DNA of 64,000 nucleotides from Roseovarius sp. ZX-A-9 (lineage in GTDB: Bacteria > Pseudomonadota > Alphaproteobacteria > Rhodobacterales > Rhodobacteraceae): assembly GCF_028369135.1 (NCBI RefSeq), contig NZ_JAPWHW010000018.1:49382-113381 (forward strand), in the 5' to 3' direction. Both the position numbers and the translations under genes were made by a program. A model generated the notes under the pieces. The model was not told the DNA's origin. It worked only from the letters and a program-made list of their open reading frames with translations, and did no database searches. This document shows positions 22,461 through 30,843 of this stretch, one piece after another (within the stretch, counting starts at the first letter, position 1; each line of letters begins with the position of its first letter).

Positions 22461-22910
22461 ATGATGAAACAGTTGCTGCCCTTTGTTTTTGCTTGCGTAA
22501 TCGCAGCACCCCTGGTTGCCGACAATGTCGCGGCGGCCCCAGAGCCGAGTATTTTCATCGAAGGCACCGATGTCGATTTGAGCCAATTTTTATGGAAAAA
22601 CCGGCCCCTCGTGATCTTTGCCGACAGCGAATTCGACCCGCGTTTCGTGCAGCAGATGGAATATCTGAACGCCCGGCTCGAAGACCTCGCAGAACGCGAT
22701 GTCGTGATCCTGACCGACACCGATCCATCCGCGAAAAGCCCCCTGCGCGAAAAATTGCGCCCCAATGGCTTCATGCTGGCGCTGATCGTCAAGGACGGCA
22801 CCATATACCTGCGCAAACCCACGCCCTGGGACGTCCGCGAGATCACCCGCACCATCGACAAACTGCCGATGCGCCAGCAGGAGATCCGCGATCGGCGCGA
22901 GGCTGGCTGA
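22461..22910 (+). CDS. DUF4174-domain secreted protein
   Basis: 149 aa. Sec signal peptide MMKQLLPFVFACVIAAPLVA, then a DUF4174 domain: RPLVIFADSEFDPRFVQQ near residue 47, RDVVILTDTDP near 80 and KLRPNGFMLALI near 100. The fold is thought to be thioredoxin-like without a CXXC pair. AGGAGAC lies just before the ATG at 22461. Divergent from the scpA group. Function unknown. Confidence 0.85.
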   Translation: MMKQLLPFVFACVIAAPLVADNVAAAPEPSIFIEGTDVDLSQFLWKNRPLVIFADSEFDPRFVQQMEYLNARLEDLAERDVVILTDTDPSAKSPLREKLRPNGFMLALIVKDGTIYLRKPTPWDVREITRTIDKLPMRQQEIRDRREAG

Positions 22911-23001
22911 AGCCGCCGCCCGGTCACGCCCGGCGGATCGCCCTGCACATTGGCAGGTGCGGCCCGGCTGACTGGCGTGGCGGCATTCAGGTGCATGGGC
23001 G

Positions 23002-25002
23002 TTATTCGAACTCCATGATCACGTCGTCCACCGCAAGGCTGTCGCCCGCGCTTGCATTGATCTTGGACACGATCGCCTTCCTCTCGGCGCGCAGGATGTT
23101 CTCCATCTTCATCGCCTCGACGGTGCACAGCGCCTGCCCGTCCTGAACTTCATCGCCCACGGCCACGTTGACCTTGACGATCAGCCCCGGCATCGGACAC
23201 AGCAGCATCCGCGAAGTATCTGGCGGCAGTTTCTCGGGCATCAATTGCGCCAGCTCGGCCTGACGCGGCGTGCGCACATGCACCTTCAGGTCCGCACCCC
23301 GGCTGCGGATGCGGAAACCGCCCGAAACCTTGCCGACCTTCAGCACCAGCGGCGTGCCATCAACATCAAGCGTCGCCAGCGGATCACCCGGCGTCCAATC
23401 GCTGGTCACCTTCAGCACGCTGCCATCCTCGAACCGGACACTCGCCCCGCCCCTGAAGGCGTCGATCGTGACCGCGTGGCTCTGCCCCGACAGCGATACG
23501 ACCCAGTCCTCGCCCACGTGGCGTTCGTGGTTATCCATCCGGCCCGACACGCGGGTGCGGCGGATTTCGGCGACGCGGTGCATCGCGGCGCAGGAGGCGG
23601 CGATTCGGCGCAATGCGGCATCGTCCAGTTCCACGCCGTTGAACCCGTCGGGGTATTCCTCTTCGATGAACGCCGTCGTGATATTGCCCGACACGAACCG
23701 GGGGTGGTCCATCACGGCGCTGAGAAACGGCAGGTTGTGCCCGATCCCCTCGACCTCGAAGGCGTCAAGCGCGTTCCGCATGCCCTCGATTGCCGCGGCG
23801 CGATCCGGACCCCAGGTGCACAGCTTGGCGATCATCGGATCGTAATACATCGAGATTTCGCCGCCCTCGTAGACGCCGGTGTCATTGCGCACGATAGCCC
23901 CTTCGACATTAAGCGATTCTGGCGGCCGGTAGCGCGTCAGCCGCCCGATGGACGGCAGGAAGCCGCGATAGGGATCCTCGGCATAAAGGCGACTCTCGAT
24001 TGCCCAGCCGTTCAGCTTCACGTCGTCTTGCGTGATACTCAGTGCTTCGCCATTCGCAATCCGGATCATCTGTTCGACCAGATCGACGCCGGTGATCAGT
24101 TCGGTCACCGGATGCTCCACCTGAAGGCGGGTATTCATTTCGAGAAAATAGAAGTTCTTGTCGCCATCGACGATGAACTCGACCGTGCCGGCACTGGTGT
24201 AATCCACCGCTTGCGCCAGTGCCACGGCCTGTTCGCCCATGGCGCGGCGCGTCTCGGCGTCCAGGAACGGGCTCGGAGCCTCTTCGATCACCTTCTGGTT
24301 CCGGCGCTGGATGCTGCATTCGCGCTCGCCCAGGTAAATCCCGTTGCCATGCCCATCGCAGAGCACCTGAATTTCGATATGGCGCGGCTGCGTCACGAAT
24401 TTCTCGATGAATATCCGGTCATCGCCAAAGCTGCTGGCCGCCTCGTTCTTCGAACTCTGGAAACCCTCGCGCGCCTCGTCATCATTCCAGGCGATGCGCA
24501 TACCCTTGCCGCCACCCCCGGCGCTGGCCTTGATCATCACCGGGTAGCCCACCTGGTTGCTGATCTTGACCGCGTCCTCGGCATCCTCGATCAACCCCAT
24601 GTAGCCCGGCACCGTGCTGACATCAGCCTCCTGGGCGATCTTCTTGGATGTGATCTTGTCGCCCATCGCCTCGATCGCACCCACAGGGGGCCCTATAAAG
24701 GCAACGCCCTCGGCCTCCAGCGCCTGCGCGAATTTGCTGTTTTCGCTGAGGAAGCCGTAACCGGGGTGCACCGCCTCTGCGCCAGTCTGGCGGACCGCAT
24801 CCATCACCTTGTCGATGACGATGTAGGATTCGTTGGCGGGCGGCGGGCCGATATGCACCGCCTCGTCGGCCATCCGGACATGCAGCGCGTTGCGGTCGGC
24901 GTCCGAATAGATGGCAACCGTTTTGATGCCCATCTCGCGAGCGGTCTTGATCACACGACAGGCGATCTCGCCACGGTTGGCAATCAGGATTTTCTTGAAC
25001 AT
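23002..25002 (-). CDS. pccA: Propionyl-CoA carboxylase alpha subunit (biotin carboxylase + BCCP)
   Basis: 666 aa. Biotin carboxylase domain from MFKKILIANRGEIACRVIKTA through the ATP-grasp loop KASAGGGGKGMRIAW (near residue 160) and FLEMNTRLQVEHPVTE (near 280). The central BT domain links to a C-terminal biotinyl domain with the biotin-lysine motif VEAMKMENIL near 632. It carboxylates biotin for transfer to propionyl-CoA by PccB. It is separated from pccB by small genes, a common Rhodobacterales arrangement. Confidence 0.96.
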   Translation of the reverse strand: MFKKILIANRGEIACRVIKTAREMGIKTVAIYSDADRNALHVRMADEAVHIGPPPANESYIVIDKVMDAVRQTGAEAVHPGYGFLSENSKFAQALEAEGVAFIGPPVGAIEAMGDKITSKKIAQEADVSTVPGYMGLIEDAEDAVKISNQVGYPVMIKASAGGGGKGMRIAWNDDEAREGFQSSKNEAASSFGDDRIFIEKFVTQPRHIEIQVLCDGHGNGIYLGERECSIQRRNQKVIEEAPSPFLDAETRRAMGEQAVALAQAVDYTSAGTVEFIVDGDKNFYFLEMNTRLQVEHPVTELITGVDLVEQMIRIANGEALSITQDDVKLNGWAIESRLYAEDPYRGFLPSIGRLTRYRPPESLNVEGAIVRNDTGVYEGGEISMYYDPMIAKLCTWGPDRAAAIEGMRNALDAFEVEGIGHNLPFLSAVMDHPRFVSGNITTAFIEEEYPDGFNGVELDDAALRRIAASCAAMHRVAEIRRTRVSGRMDNHERHVGEDWVVSLSGQSHAVTIDAFRGGASVRFEDGSVLKVTSDWTPGDPLATLDVDGTPLVLKVGKVSGGFRIRSRGADLKVHVRTPRQAELAQLMPEKLPPDTSRMLLCPMPGLIVKVNVAVGDEVQDGQALCTVEAMKMENILRAERKAIVSKINASAGDSLAVDDVIMEFE

Positions 25003-25153
25003 TGCATGTCCCCTTTATGTGCTGCCACGGCTCTTGTGGCCGGGCCGTAACGACGAAAAAGCCACCGGCGCGCGGACCCGCACCGATGGCTGCATTTGGC
25101 TGAACTGCGCGCGACGCGCATAAGGTTGATTTACGCGCAGCGCGCGTGCCGGA

Positions 25154-25363
25154 TCACAGACAGCGATCCGGGAATGTCTGGCAATAGGCGATATTGCCGG
25201 CCGCACCGACGACGGCGCCTGCGGCGATGTTGCCGTCAAGCACAGCCGCGGTGCCCGCACCGGCACCCGCACCGAAAATGGCCTGTTCGGGAACGGTGCC
25301 GCCGCACCCGCTAAGGGTGAATAGGAGAATGCAGGCAAAACCTGCCCTGTATGATGTGAACAT
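25154..25363 (-). CDS. Small glycine-zipper lipoprotein
   Basis: 69 aa. Signal peptide with lipobox FTLSGC (Cys near residue 20), then a Gly/Ala-rich glycine-zipper stretch (AIFGAGAGAGTAAVL, AAGAVVGAAG) as in small outer-membrane lipoproteins of the Osm/17-kDa type. The tail CQTFPDRC holds two Cys that could pair. Function unknown. Confidence 0.65.
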   Translation of the reverse strand: MFTSYRAGFACILLFTLSGCGGTVPEQAIFGAGAGAGTAAVLDGNIAAGAVVGAAGNIAYCQTFPDRCL

Positions 25364-25503
25364 TGATCTGAGCCTCGCGTGCCTTGGATAGGAAACGTGC
25401 CCCCACGGGTAGCGCTATCGCTGGCATTCGCAATGCCCGACAGCCACGCAACAGCAGTTTGCGCGGCCGATTGCCGATCATTGTAACATTCTGAATCAAA
25501 TAG

Positions 25504-25541
25504 AAAAAAAGGCGACCTGCGCAATATTGCGCGAGGCCGCC
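25504..25541 (-). terminator. Intrinsic terminator on the minus strand
   Basis: On the minus strand an imperfect stem of about 13 bp (GGCGGCCTCGCGCAA/TTGCGCAGGTCGCC) is followed by seven T. It ends transcription arriving from the 25.8-26.1 kb gene or from an RNA gene in 25542-25778. That 237-nt stretch has no credible ORF but contains further pairing, for example GGAC...GTCC around a GGGCCTT-CCCC-AAGGGTCC-like hairpin (positions 25560-25620). No RNA family is recognised. Confidence 0.65.
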
Positions 25542-25778
25542 CATCAGGGGAAGGGTAACGGTTCGGACTATGTGCCCCGGACCCTTGGGGAAGGCCCGCC
25601 ACTACGTCCACCAAGCTGCCCGCAAAAGGACGGCGCGCCAAGCGCACAGGGAAACAGGCGTATGAATCGGCTGAACTTCGCGTAAATTTACACGTCATGC
25701 GCGAATTCGCGCCACCACGCGGCACATCGGCGGTGATCCGCGCATCGCCAAGAACAAGGGAGGCGGTGCCGATGCGCA

Positions 25779-26135
25779 TCACTCGTCTTCCGCCCGGAAC
25801 GCCTCGGGAAAGGAGCGGCGTGCTGCCGCCTCGTCCAGAACCAGCAATGCCTCGTAGCTTTCTGGGTCGAACGGGTCCTCGGCGGGCAGTACCTCGCGCC
25901 CGAAGAGCCAGCTGAGCCGTCCGGCATCGAGGTTGCCGCGCTCGAACGGCTCGGTCCCGAAACAGGCCCATATAGCGGCGACAAAGCCAATGTCAGCGCG
26001 CCGGTCCGCAGGTCTGCGGTCGCGGAAACGCTCGCGCGCGATGAGCGGCGTGGCGCCTTTGGGGTTGGCGCGACGAATGGTGAATTGGAAATCGGTGCTG
26101 GGCAGACGCCCGGGAAATCCGCGATGCTTGATCAT
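25779..26135 (-). CDS. Hypothetical protein, 118 aa
   Basis: Starts MIKHRGFPGRLPSTDFQF at an ATG preceded by GAGGCAG. Charged and without signal peptide or membrane helix. It contains RERFRDRRPADRRADIGFVA and an acidic C-terminus. I do not recognise a family. The length, ribosome-binding site and position inside the pcc locus support a real gene. Confidence 0.5.
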   Translation of the reverse strand: MIKHRGFPGRLPSTDFQFTIRRANPKGATPLIARERFRDRRPADRRADIGFVAAIWACFGTEPFERGNLDAGRLSWLFGREVLPAEDPFDPESYEALLVLDEAAARRSFPEAFRAEDE

Positions 26136-26225
26136 GACGCTGCCTCGCACCGGGTCAGCATGTCATGCGCGGGGGTCGAGGCAGGCCTGAAGGCCTGCCT
26201 CCGTTGCGCTACGCGACAACGCGTA

Positions 26226-26375
26226 TCAGTATTTGCCGCCGTACTTGCCGGTCGAAACGGGCTCGACCGTGATCGGCTCGGGCTCGACAACAACATACTC
26301 TTCTTCTTGCTGTGCGCACGCCGATGTGACTGCAACCAGTCCGAGTGCGAAAAGGCCCTTAATAACGTTCGACAT
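26226..26375 (-). CDS. Very small lipoprotein, 49 aa
   Basis: Starts MSNVIKGLFALGLVAVTSAC, a lipoprotein signal with lipobox VTSAC (Cys at residue 20), followed by AQQEEEYVVVEPEPITVEP and the Gly/Tyr tail TGKYGGKY. AGGAG precedes the ATG by eight bases. The mature peptide is only about 30 residues, acidic then Gly/Lys-rich. Probably an outer-membrane or periplasmic peptide; function unknown. Confidence 0.65.
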   Translation of the reverse strand: MSNVIKGLFALGLVAVTSACAQQEEEYVVVEPEPITVEPVSTGKYGGKY

Positions 26376-26589
26376 ATTTTACTCCTGTCACTTCCTAGGT
26401 GTGATGTAAGGGCAGAGCCCACCCCATGCCCTCGACTCGAGGTTTGGATTGCTTGGGTGCATCCGGAGGTGAAGATAGAACAATTCACGGGCAATTGATA
26501 CGAAAACGCACCAATGCAAGTCCGATGTGGCCACAAAGCATCACAACCGGGATCGGCTGAACTTTGTCTCGCAACATATTGTGTCATAA

Positions 26590-26979
26590 TCAAAACAGCT
26601 CCCAGATGCAGGTATTTTCCTCTACCGCGAAGGCCTCGAATACTTGGCGAGCGGTGGGGTCGGCAACGCCGAATTCGGTTTCTTTGTCCGCCAGCGAAAT
26701 GATTATCTGGCGTGGTTGCGGCCCGATATCGGATATCCGGGTCAGCGCATATTCGGTGCACAGATATGTCAGATCCCCCAGCACGGTCTCGAGCTGGCCC
26801 GCCTCGGGGATGAACCCCTCGGCCACGAATCGAAACCGGTAGACCAGACCCTCGCCGGGCCGGTCGGTCAGCACTTCCTGCAGCCGCGCATTCAGGCCCG
26901 AAGGCAAGGCGAGCGGCGCATTCTCTGCGCTGGCCGTGGCGCCCAGCGCCATCATCACCAATGCCCCTGTCCACCTCAT
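26590..26979 (-). CDS. DUF6497-family secreted protein
   Basis: 129 aa from the ATG at 26979, which overlaps the stop of the upstream gene (ATGA). Signal peptide MRWTGALVMMALGATASA, mature region LPSGLNARLQEVLTDRPGEG through FAVEENTCIWELF. Two Cys could form a disulfide. The family is found in Rhodobacterales near pcc genes; function unknown. Confidence 0.75.
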   Translation of the reverse strand: MRWTGALVMMALGATASAENAPLALPSGLNARLQEVLTDRPGEGLVYRFRFVAEGFIPEAGQLETVLGDLTYLCTEYALTRISDIGPQPRQIIISLADKETEFGVADPTARQVFEAFAVEENTCIWELF

Positions 26980-27311
26980 CTGGCACAACGCAGCCAGCGG
27001 GCACGATTGCCAGCATTCTCCAGCACCGCGTGCAGCCGTGCCTCGGCCTCGGCGCGGGGAAATCGGCACGCCACCTGCCCGCCTGCGGTCACGTTCAGCC
27101 CGGCAGGCGTGCGCTCCACCCGCACCGCCGGGGCAAAGCCGCGCAGGCCCCGCAGCGCCCGCCAGATATCCTGCCGGACCTGATGCGCGATCCGGCCCAT
27201 ACGGGCCTCGGGCAGTTGCGTGGACACCGCCAGATCGAACCGCACAGGGAGCCGTCGCGACAGCGTCAGCGCGCCCTCGCCGCGCAGCATATGCCAGCGG
27301 TCATGGCTCAT
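26976..27311 (-). CDS. Hypothetical protein, 111 aa
   Basis: Starts MSHDRWHMLRGEGALTLSRR at an ATG overlapping the cupin stop by four bases, and itself overlaps the DUF6497 start by four bases. Strongly basic (many Arg), likely soluble, no known motif. The tight ATGA couplings make it a real gene of the cupin-X-DUF6497 unit. Function unknown. Confidence 0.6.
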   Translation of the reverse strand: MSHDRWHMLRGEGALTLSRRLPVRFDLAVSTQLPEARMGRIAHQVRQDIWRALRGLRGFAPAVRVERTPAGLNVTAGGQVACRFPRAEAEARLHAVLENAGNRARWLRCAR

Positions 27312-27709
27312 TGCGGTGCCTCTTCGGGCGTGGTGGCAAACTCGGCCGGGCTGATGATCTCGATCAGTTCCATATCGTCCGAATGGCGGACCTCGCGGTG
27401 GCGAATACCGGGCGGTTGCAGCACGCAAGACCCGGCGCGCAGGATATGCTCGCCCTCGCCTTCATACTCGAACACCACCCAGCCCCGGGTGACGTACACC
27501 ATCTGAAACTCAAGATCATGGCTGTGCCATGCCCCCGGGCTTTCCTCGCCGGGGACGGCACGAATCACATGCGCCCCGAACTTGCCCTTGGTGGCGGTCT
27601 TGATCCCCAAATCGCGATATTCAAAGAAGGCGCGCAGACCCTCGCCCACGAACTCGCCATCATCCGCATGGGCGATTGTAAACGCCTGATTTTTATACAG
27701 TTGTGTCAC
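27308..27709 (-). CDS. Cupin-domain protein
   Basis: 133 aa from a GTG start behind AGGGGGGCG. The cupin core reads GAWHSHDLEFQMVYVTRGWV (His-x-His and Glu ligands, near residue 57) and LQPPGIRHREVRH (third His, near 98), so a metal site is likely. Possibly a dioxygenase or a sensor linked to propionate metabolism; this is inference from location downstream of pccB. Confidence 0.8.
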   Translation of the reverse strand: MTQLYKNQAFTIAHADDGEFVGEGLRAFFEYRDLGIKTATKGKFGAHVIRAVPGEESPGAWHSHDLEFQMVYVTRGWVVFEYEGEGEHILRAGSCVLQPPGIRHREVRHSDDMELIEIISPAEFATTPEEAPQ

Positions 27710-27788
27710 CGATCGCCCCCCTTCCTGTTGTTCCGCAAGGCGCAAAACCTGTTGCCCCCGGCCTGAATATTCAAAGCAAGTCAGAAAC

Positions 27789-29321
27789 TCACAACGGAAT
27801 ATTGTCGTGCTTCTTCCATGGCATCTGCACCGACTTGTTGCGCAGCGACGCGAAGGCACGGCTGACACGCATGCGGGTGGATTGCGGCATGATCACCTCG
27901 TCGATGAAGCCACGCTCGGCGGCGACAAAGGGATTGGCGAAGCGGTCCTCGTAATCCTTGGCATGGGCCGCGATCTTGTCAGGGTCGGCCGCATCGGCGC
28001 GGTGGATGATCTCGGCGGCCCCCTTGGCCCCCATCACCGCGATCTCGGCCGTGGGCCAAGCATAGTTGAAATCGGCGCGCAGATGTTTGGACGCCATCAC
28101 ATCATAGGCGCCGCCATAGGCCTTGCGGGTGATCACCGTGACCTTGGGCACCGTCGCCTCGCCATAGGCAAAGAGCAGCTTGGCCCCGTGCTTGATCACG
28201 CCGCCATATTCCTGCCCCGTGCCCGGCAGGAAGCCCGGAACATCGACCAGCGTCAGCAGCGGGATCTCGAAACAGTCGCAGAACCGCACGAAGCGCGCCG
28301 CCTTGCGCGAACTGTCGATATCCAGACACCCGGCCAGCACCATCGGCTGGTTGGCCACCACCCCGACGGTGCGCCCTTCGAGCCGGATGAAACCGGTGAT
28401 CATGTTCTTGGCGTATTCTGCCTGAATTTCGTAGAAATCGCTTTCGTCCGCGACTTTGATGATCAGCTCTTTCATGTCGTAGGGCGTGTTCGGATTGTCC
28501 GGCACCAATGTATCCAGCGACGGCTCGATCCGGCCCGGTTCGTCAAAGAACGGACGCACCGGGGGCTTGGCGCGGTTGTTGAGCGGCAGCAGATCGACCA
28601 GGCGACGCACTTCGGCCAGCGCCTCGACATCGTTTTCAAACGCGCCATCCGCCACGGAGGATTTGCGGGTATGGGTCGATGCACCGCCCAGTTCCTCTGC
28701 CGTGACCTGTTCGTTGGTCACAGTCTTGACCACGTCGGGGCCGGTCACGAACATGTAAGAGCTGTCCTTGACCATGAAAATGAAGTCGGTCATCGCGGGC
28801 GAATAGACAGCGCCGCCTGCGCAGGGCCCCATGATGACGCTGATCTGCGGCACGACACCACTGGCCAGGATATTGCGCTGGAAGATCTCGCCATAGCCCG
28901 CGAGGCTGTCCACGCCTTCCTGAATGCGCGCGCCGCCCGAATCGTTGATGCCGATCACCGGCGCGCCGTTTTCCATGGCCATGTCCATGATCTTGCAGAT
29001 CTTGCGCGCATGGGTTTCGGACACCGACCCGCCCAGAACGGTGAAGTCCTGGCTGAACACATAGACCATCCGGCCATTGATCGTGCCCCAGCCGGTCACG
29101 ACGCCGTCGCCGTATGGGCGGCTCTTTTCCATACCGAAATCGGTACTGCGGTGGGTGACGAACATGTCGAATTCTTCAAAGCTGCCTTCGTCCAGCAACA
29201 GCTCCAACCGCTCGCGCGCCGTCAGCTTGCCCTTGGCGTGCTGCGCCTCGATCCGGCGCTCGCCGCCACCCTTGCGCGCCGCTTCGCGACAATCTTCGAG
29301 CGTCTGCAGAATATCTTTCAT
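27789..29321 (-). CDS. pccB: Propionyl-CoA carboxylase beta subunit (carboxyltransferase)
   Basis: 510 aa. Acyl-CoA carboxyltransferase fold with two crotonase-like halves: [19 protein letters not shown] near residue 120, [15 protein letters not shown] near 165, and the second-half [16 protein letters not shown] near 365. It transfers CO2 from biotin to propionyl-CoA. First gene of the minus-strand pcc cluster. Its upstream region contains TTTGCAAA-type boxes (29391-29431) expected for PccR control. Confidence 0.96.
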   Translation of the reverse strand: MKDILQTLEDCREAARKGGGERRIEAQHAKGKLTARERLELLLDEGSFEEFDMFVTHRSTDFGMEKSRPYGDGVVTGWGTINGRMVYVFSQDFTVLGGSVSETHARKICKIMDMAMENGAPVIGINDSGGARIQEGVDSLAGYGEIFQRNILASGVVPQISVIMGPCAGGAVYSPAMTDFIFMVKDSSYMFVTGPDVVKTVTNEQVTAEELGGASTHTRKSSVADGAFENDVEALAEVRRLVDLLPLNNRAKPPVRPFFDEPGRIEPSLDTLVPDNPNTPYDMKELIIKVADESDFYEIQAEYAKNMITGFIRLEGRTVGVVANQPMVLAGCLDIDSSRKAARFVRFCDCFEIPLLTLVDVPGFLPGTGQEYGGVIKHGAKLLFAYGEATVPKVTVITRKAYGGAYDVMASKHLRADFNYAWPTAEIAVMGAKGAAEIIHRADAADPDKIAAHAKDYEDRFANPFVAAERGFIDEVIMPQSTRMRVSRAFASLRNKSVQMPWKKHDNIPL

Positions 29322-29390
29322 GGTGATCCCCCTCGCGTTTACCGCAGGCTATACTGCAATTCGGCGCGCCCGAAAGCAGATTCCCGCTAA

Positions 29391-29431
29391 TTTGCAAATA
29401 TTTGGAAATGGCTTTTGGCAAATATGCAAAA
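29391..29431. promoter_or_regulatory. Predicted PccR (ScfR) binding region of pccB
   Basis: Two related clusters: TTTGCAAA-TA-TTTGGAAA (29391-29408) and TTGGCAAA next to ATGCAAAA (29415-29431). In Rhodobacter sphaeroides PccR acts at TTTGCAAA-N4-TTTGCAAA upstream of pccB. The half-site octamer is exact here, but the spacing is 2 rather than 4. It lies 70-110 bases upstream of the pccB ATG and could also affect the divergent MFS gene. Confidence 0.65.
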
Positions 29432-29489
29432 TTGCTAAGCCCCCTGCCCGCTCATGGACTCTTCAACGCCCCGCGATTAGCCAGTCCAG

Positions 29490-30707
29490 ATGTCCACTGT
29501 TTCGAAATCCCGGTTCCTCGACCGCAGCACGCCGCCGCATATCGCGACGCTGATCCTTATGGCGGGTCTGGCGGCGCTGGCGATGAACATCTTTCTGCCC
29601 AGCCTGCCGGGCATGAGCGAGTATTTCGAAACCGATTACCGGCTGATGCAGCTTTCGGTGGCGCTCTATCTGGGGGTCAACGCCATTGTGCAGATACTGA
29701 TCGGGCCGATATCCGACAAGATGGGGCGCAGGCCCGTGATCCTCGGCGGGCTGGTGATTTTCTTGCTGGCGACCGTCGGCTGCGCTCTGTCAACGAATGT
29801 GACGCTGTTCCTGTTTTTCCGGATGATGCAGGCCACCATCGTGGCCGCGATGGTCCTCAGCCGCGCCATCGTGCGCGATATGGTGCCGCAGGAAGAGGCA
29901 GCCAGCATGATCGGCTATGTCACCATGGGCATGGCTGTCGTGCCGATGCTTGGCCCGGCGATCGGCGGGTTGCTGGACCAGCATTTTGGCTGGCAGTCGA
30001 ATTTCTGGCTGCTGCTGCTGCTGGGCCTGGCCGTGCTCTGGCTGTCCTGGGCCGATCTGGGCGAGACGGCGCAACACAGCGAGCTTTCGCTGTCGCAGCA
30101 GTTCCGCGAATACCCGGTGCTGTTCCGCTCGCCGCGATTCTGGGGCTATTCGATGGCCACGGCGCTGTCGTCGGGCGCGTTCTTTGCCTATCTGGGCGGC
30201 GCGCCCTATGTCGGCGATCAGGTGTTCGGCATGACGCCCGCAGAGGTCGGCGTCTATTTCGGCGCCCCGGCGGGCGGCTATTTCGTTGGCAATTTCATCT
30301 CGGCCCGGTTCTCGGTGCGGATCGGCATCGACCGGATGGTGTATTGGGGCACGCTGATCAACGCCGCCGGGATCGCGATAAACCTCGGGCTGGTCCAGGT
30401 CGGGCTGGGCACGCCGCTCAGCTTCTTCGGGTTGATGACGCTGATGGGCCTCGGCAACGGCATGTCGATCCCGAACGCGACTGCAGGCGCGCTGTCGGTG
30501 CGCCCGCATCTGGCCGGCACGGCCAGCGGCCTTTGCGGGGCGCTGATGATCGGCGGCGGGGCGGCGCTCTCGGCGTTGGCCGGCTGGCTGCTGACCCCCG
30601 AAAGCGGGGCTGCGCCGCTGCTGTGGCTGATGCTGATCAGCGCATTGCTGGCGATCGTGTCGATCCTGATCGTGATGGCCCGCTCGCGCCAGTTGGACGC
30701 GCGCTGA
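29490..30707 (+). CDS. Bcr/CflA-type MFS multidrug efflux transporter
   Basis: 405 aa, twelve predicted helices. MFS loop motif GPISDKMGRRPVIL near residue 73 and the Bcr/CflA features MNIFLPSLPGM near 31 and SRAIVRDMVPQEEAASM near 125. Drug/H+ antiporter family. Divergent from pccB. Substrate unknown. Confidence 0.88.
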   Translation: MSTVSKSRFLDRSTPPHIATLILMAGLAALAMNIFLPSLPGMSEYFETDYRLMQLSVALYLGVNAIVQILIGPISDKMGRRPVILGGLVIFLLATVGCALSTNVTLFLFFRMMQATIVAAMVLSRAIVRDMVPQEEAASMIGYVTMGMAVVPMLGPAIGGLLDQHFGWQSNFWLLLLLGLAVLWLSWADLGETAQHSELSLSQQFREYPVLFRSPRFWGYSMATALSSGAFFAYLGGAPYVGDQVFGMTPAEVGVYFGAPAGGYFVGNFISARFSVRIGIDRMVYWGTLINAAGIAINLGLVQVGLGTPLSFFGLMTLMGLGNGMSIPNATAGALSVRPHLAGTASGLCGALMIGGGAALSALAGWLLTPESGAAPLLWLMLISALLAIVSILIVMARSRQLDAR

Positions 30708-30792
30708 GCCGGGCGCGTGCCGGACTGAACCCCGCGCCGCACCAATTCTTCCCCTAACCGACGGCAGCGCAGGACCGCTTGCCAAGCCCCCT

Positions 30793-30830
30793 ATGCAAAC
30801 CTACCCTGCAACAATAGCAAAGTTGCAAAC
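30793..30830 (+). promoter_or_regulatory. Putative PccR autoregulatory boxes
   Basis: ATGCAAAC (30793-30800), TAGCAAAG (30815-30822) and TTGCAAAC (30823-30830) lie within 51 bases of the pccR start. They are variants of the TTTGCAAA half site used by ScfR regulators. An autoregulatory role is inferred from similarity only. Confidence 0.45.
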
Positions 30831-30843
30831 CAACGGGGCGCAT

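Noticed and set aside
23245..25050. 601-codon plus-strand open frame across pccA
   Set aside because: Antisense shadow of a clearly identified carboxylase.
25542..25680. Cobalamin riboswitch or 6S RNA at the pcc locus
   Set aside because: I looked for the conserved B12-box and 6S features; the order of elements does not match and no downstream B12 gene would be controlled.
29402..30757. 451-codon plus-strand frame overlapping the MFS gene in another phase
   Set aside because: Arg/Gly/Ala-rich out-of-frame translation; the MFS frame has helices and family motifs.
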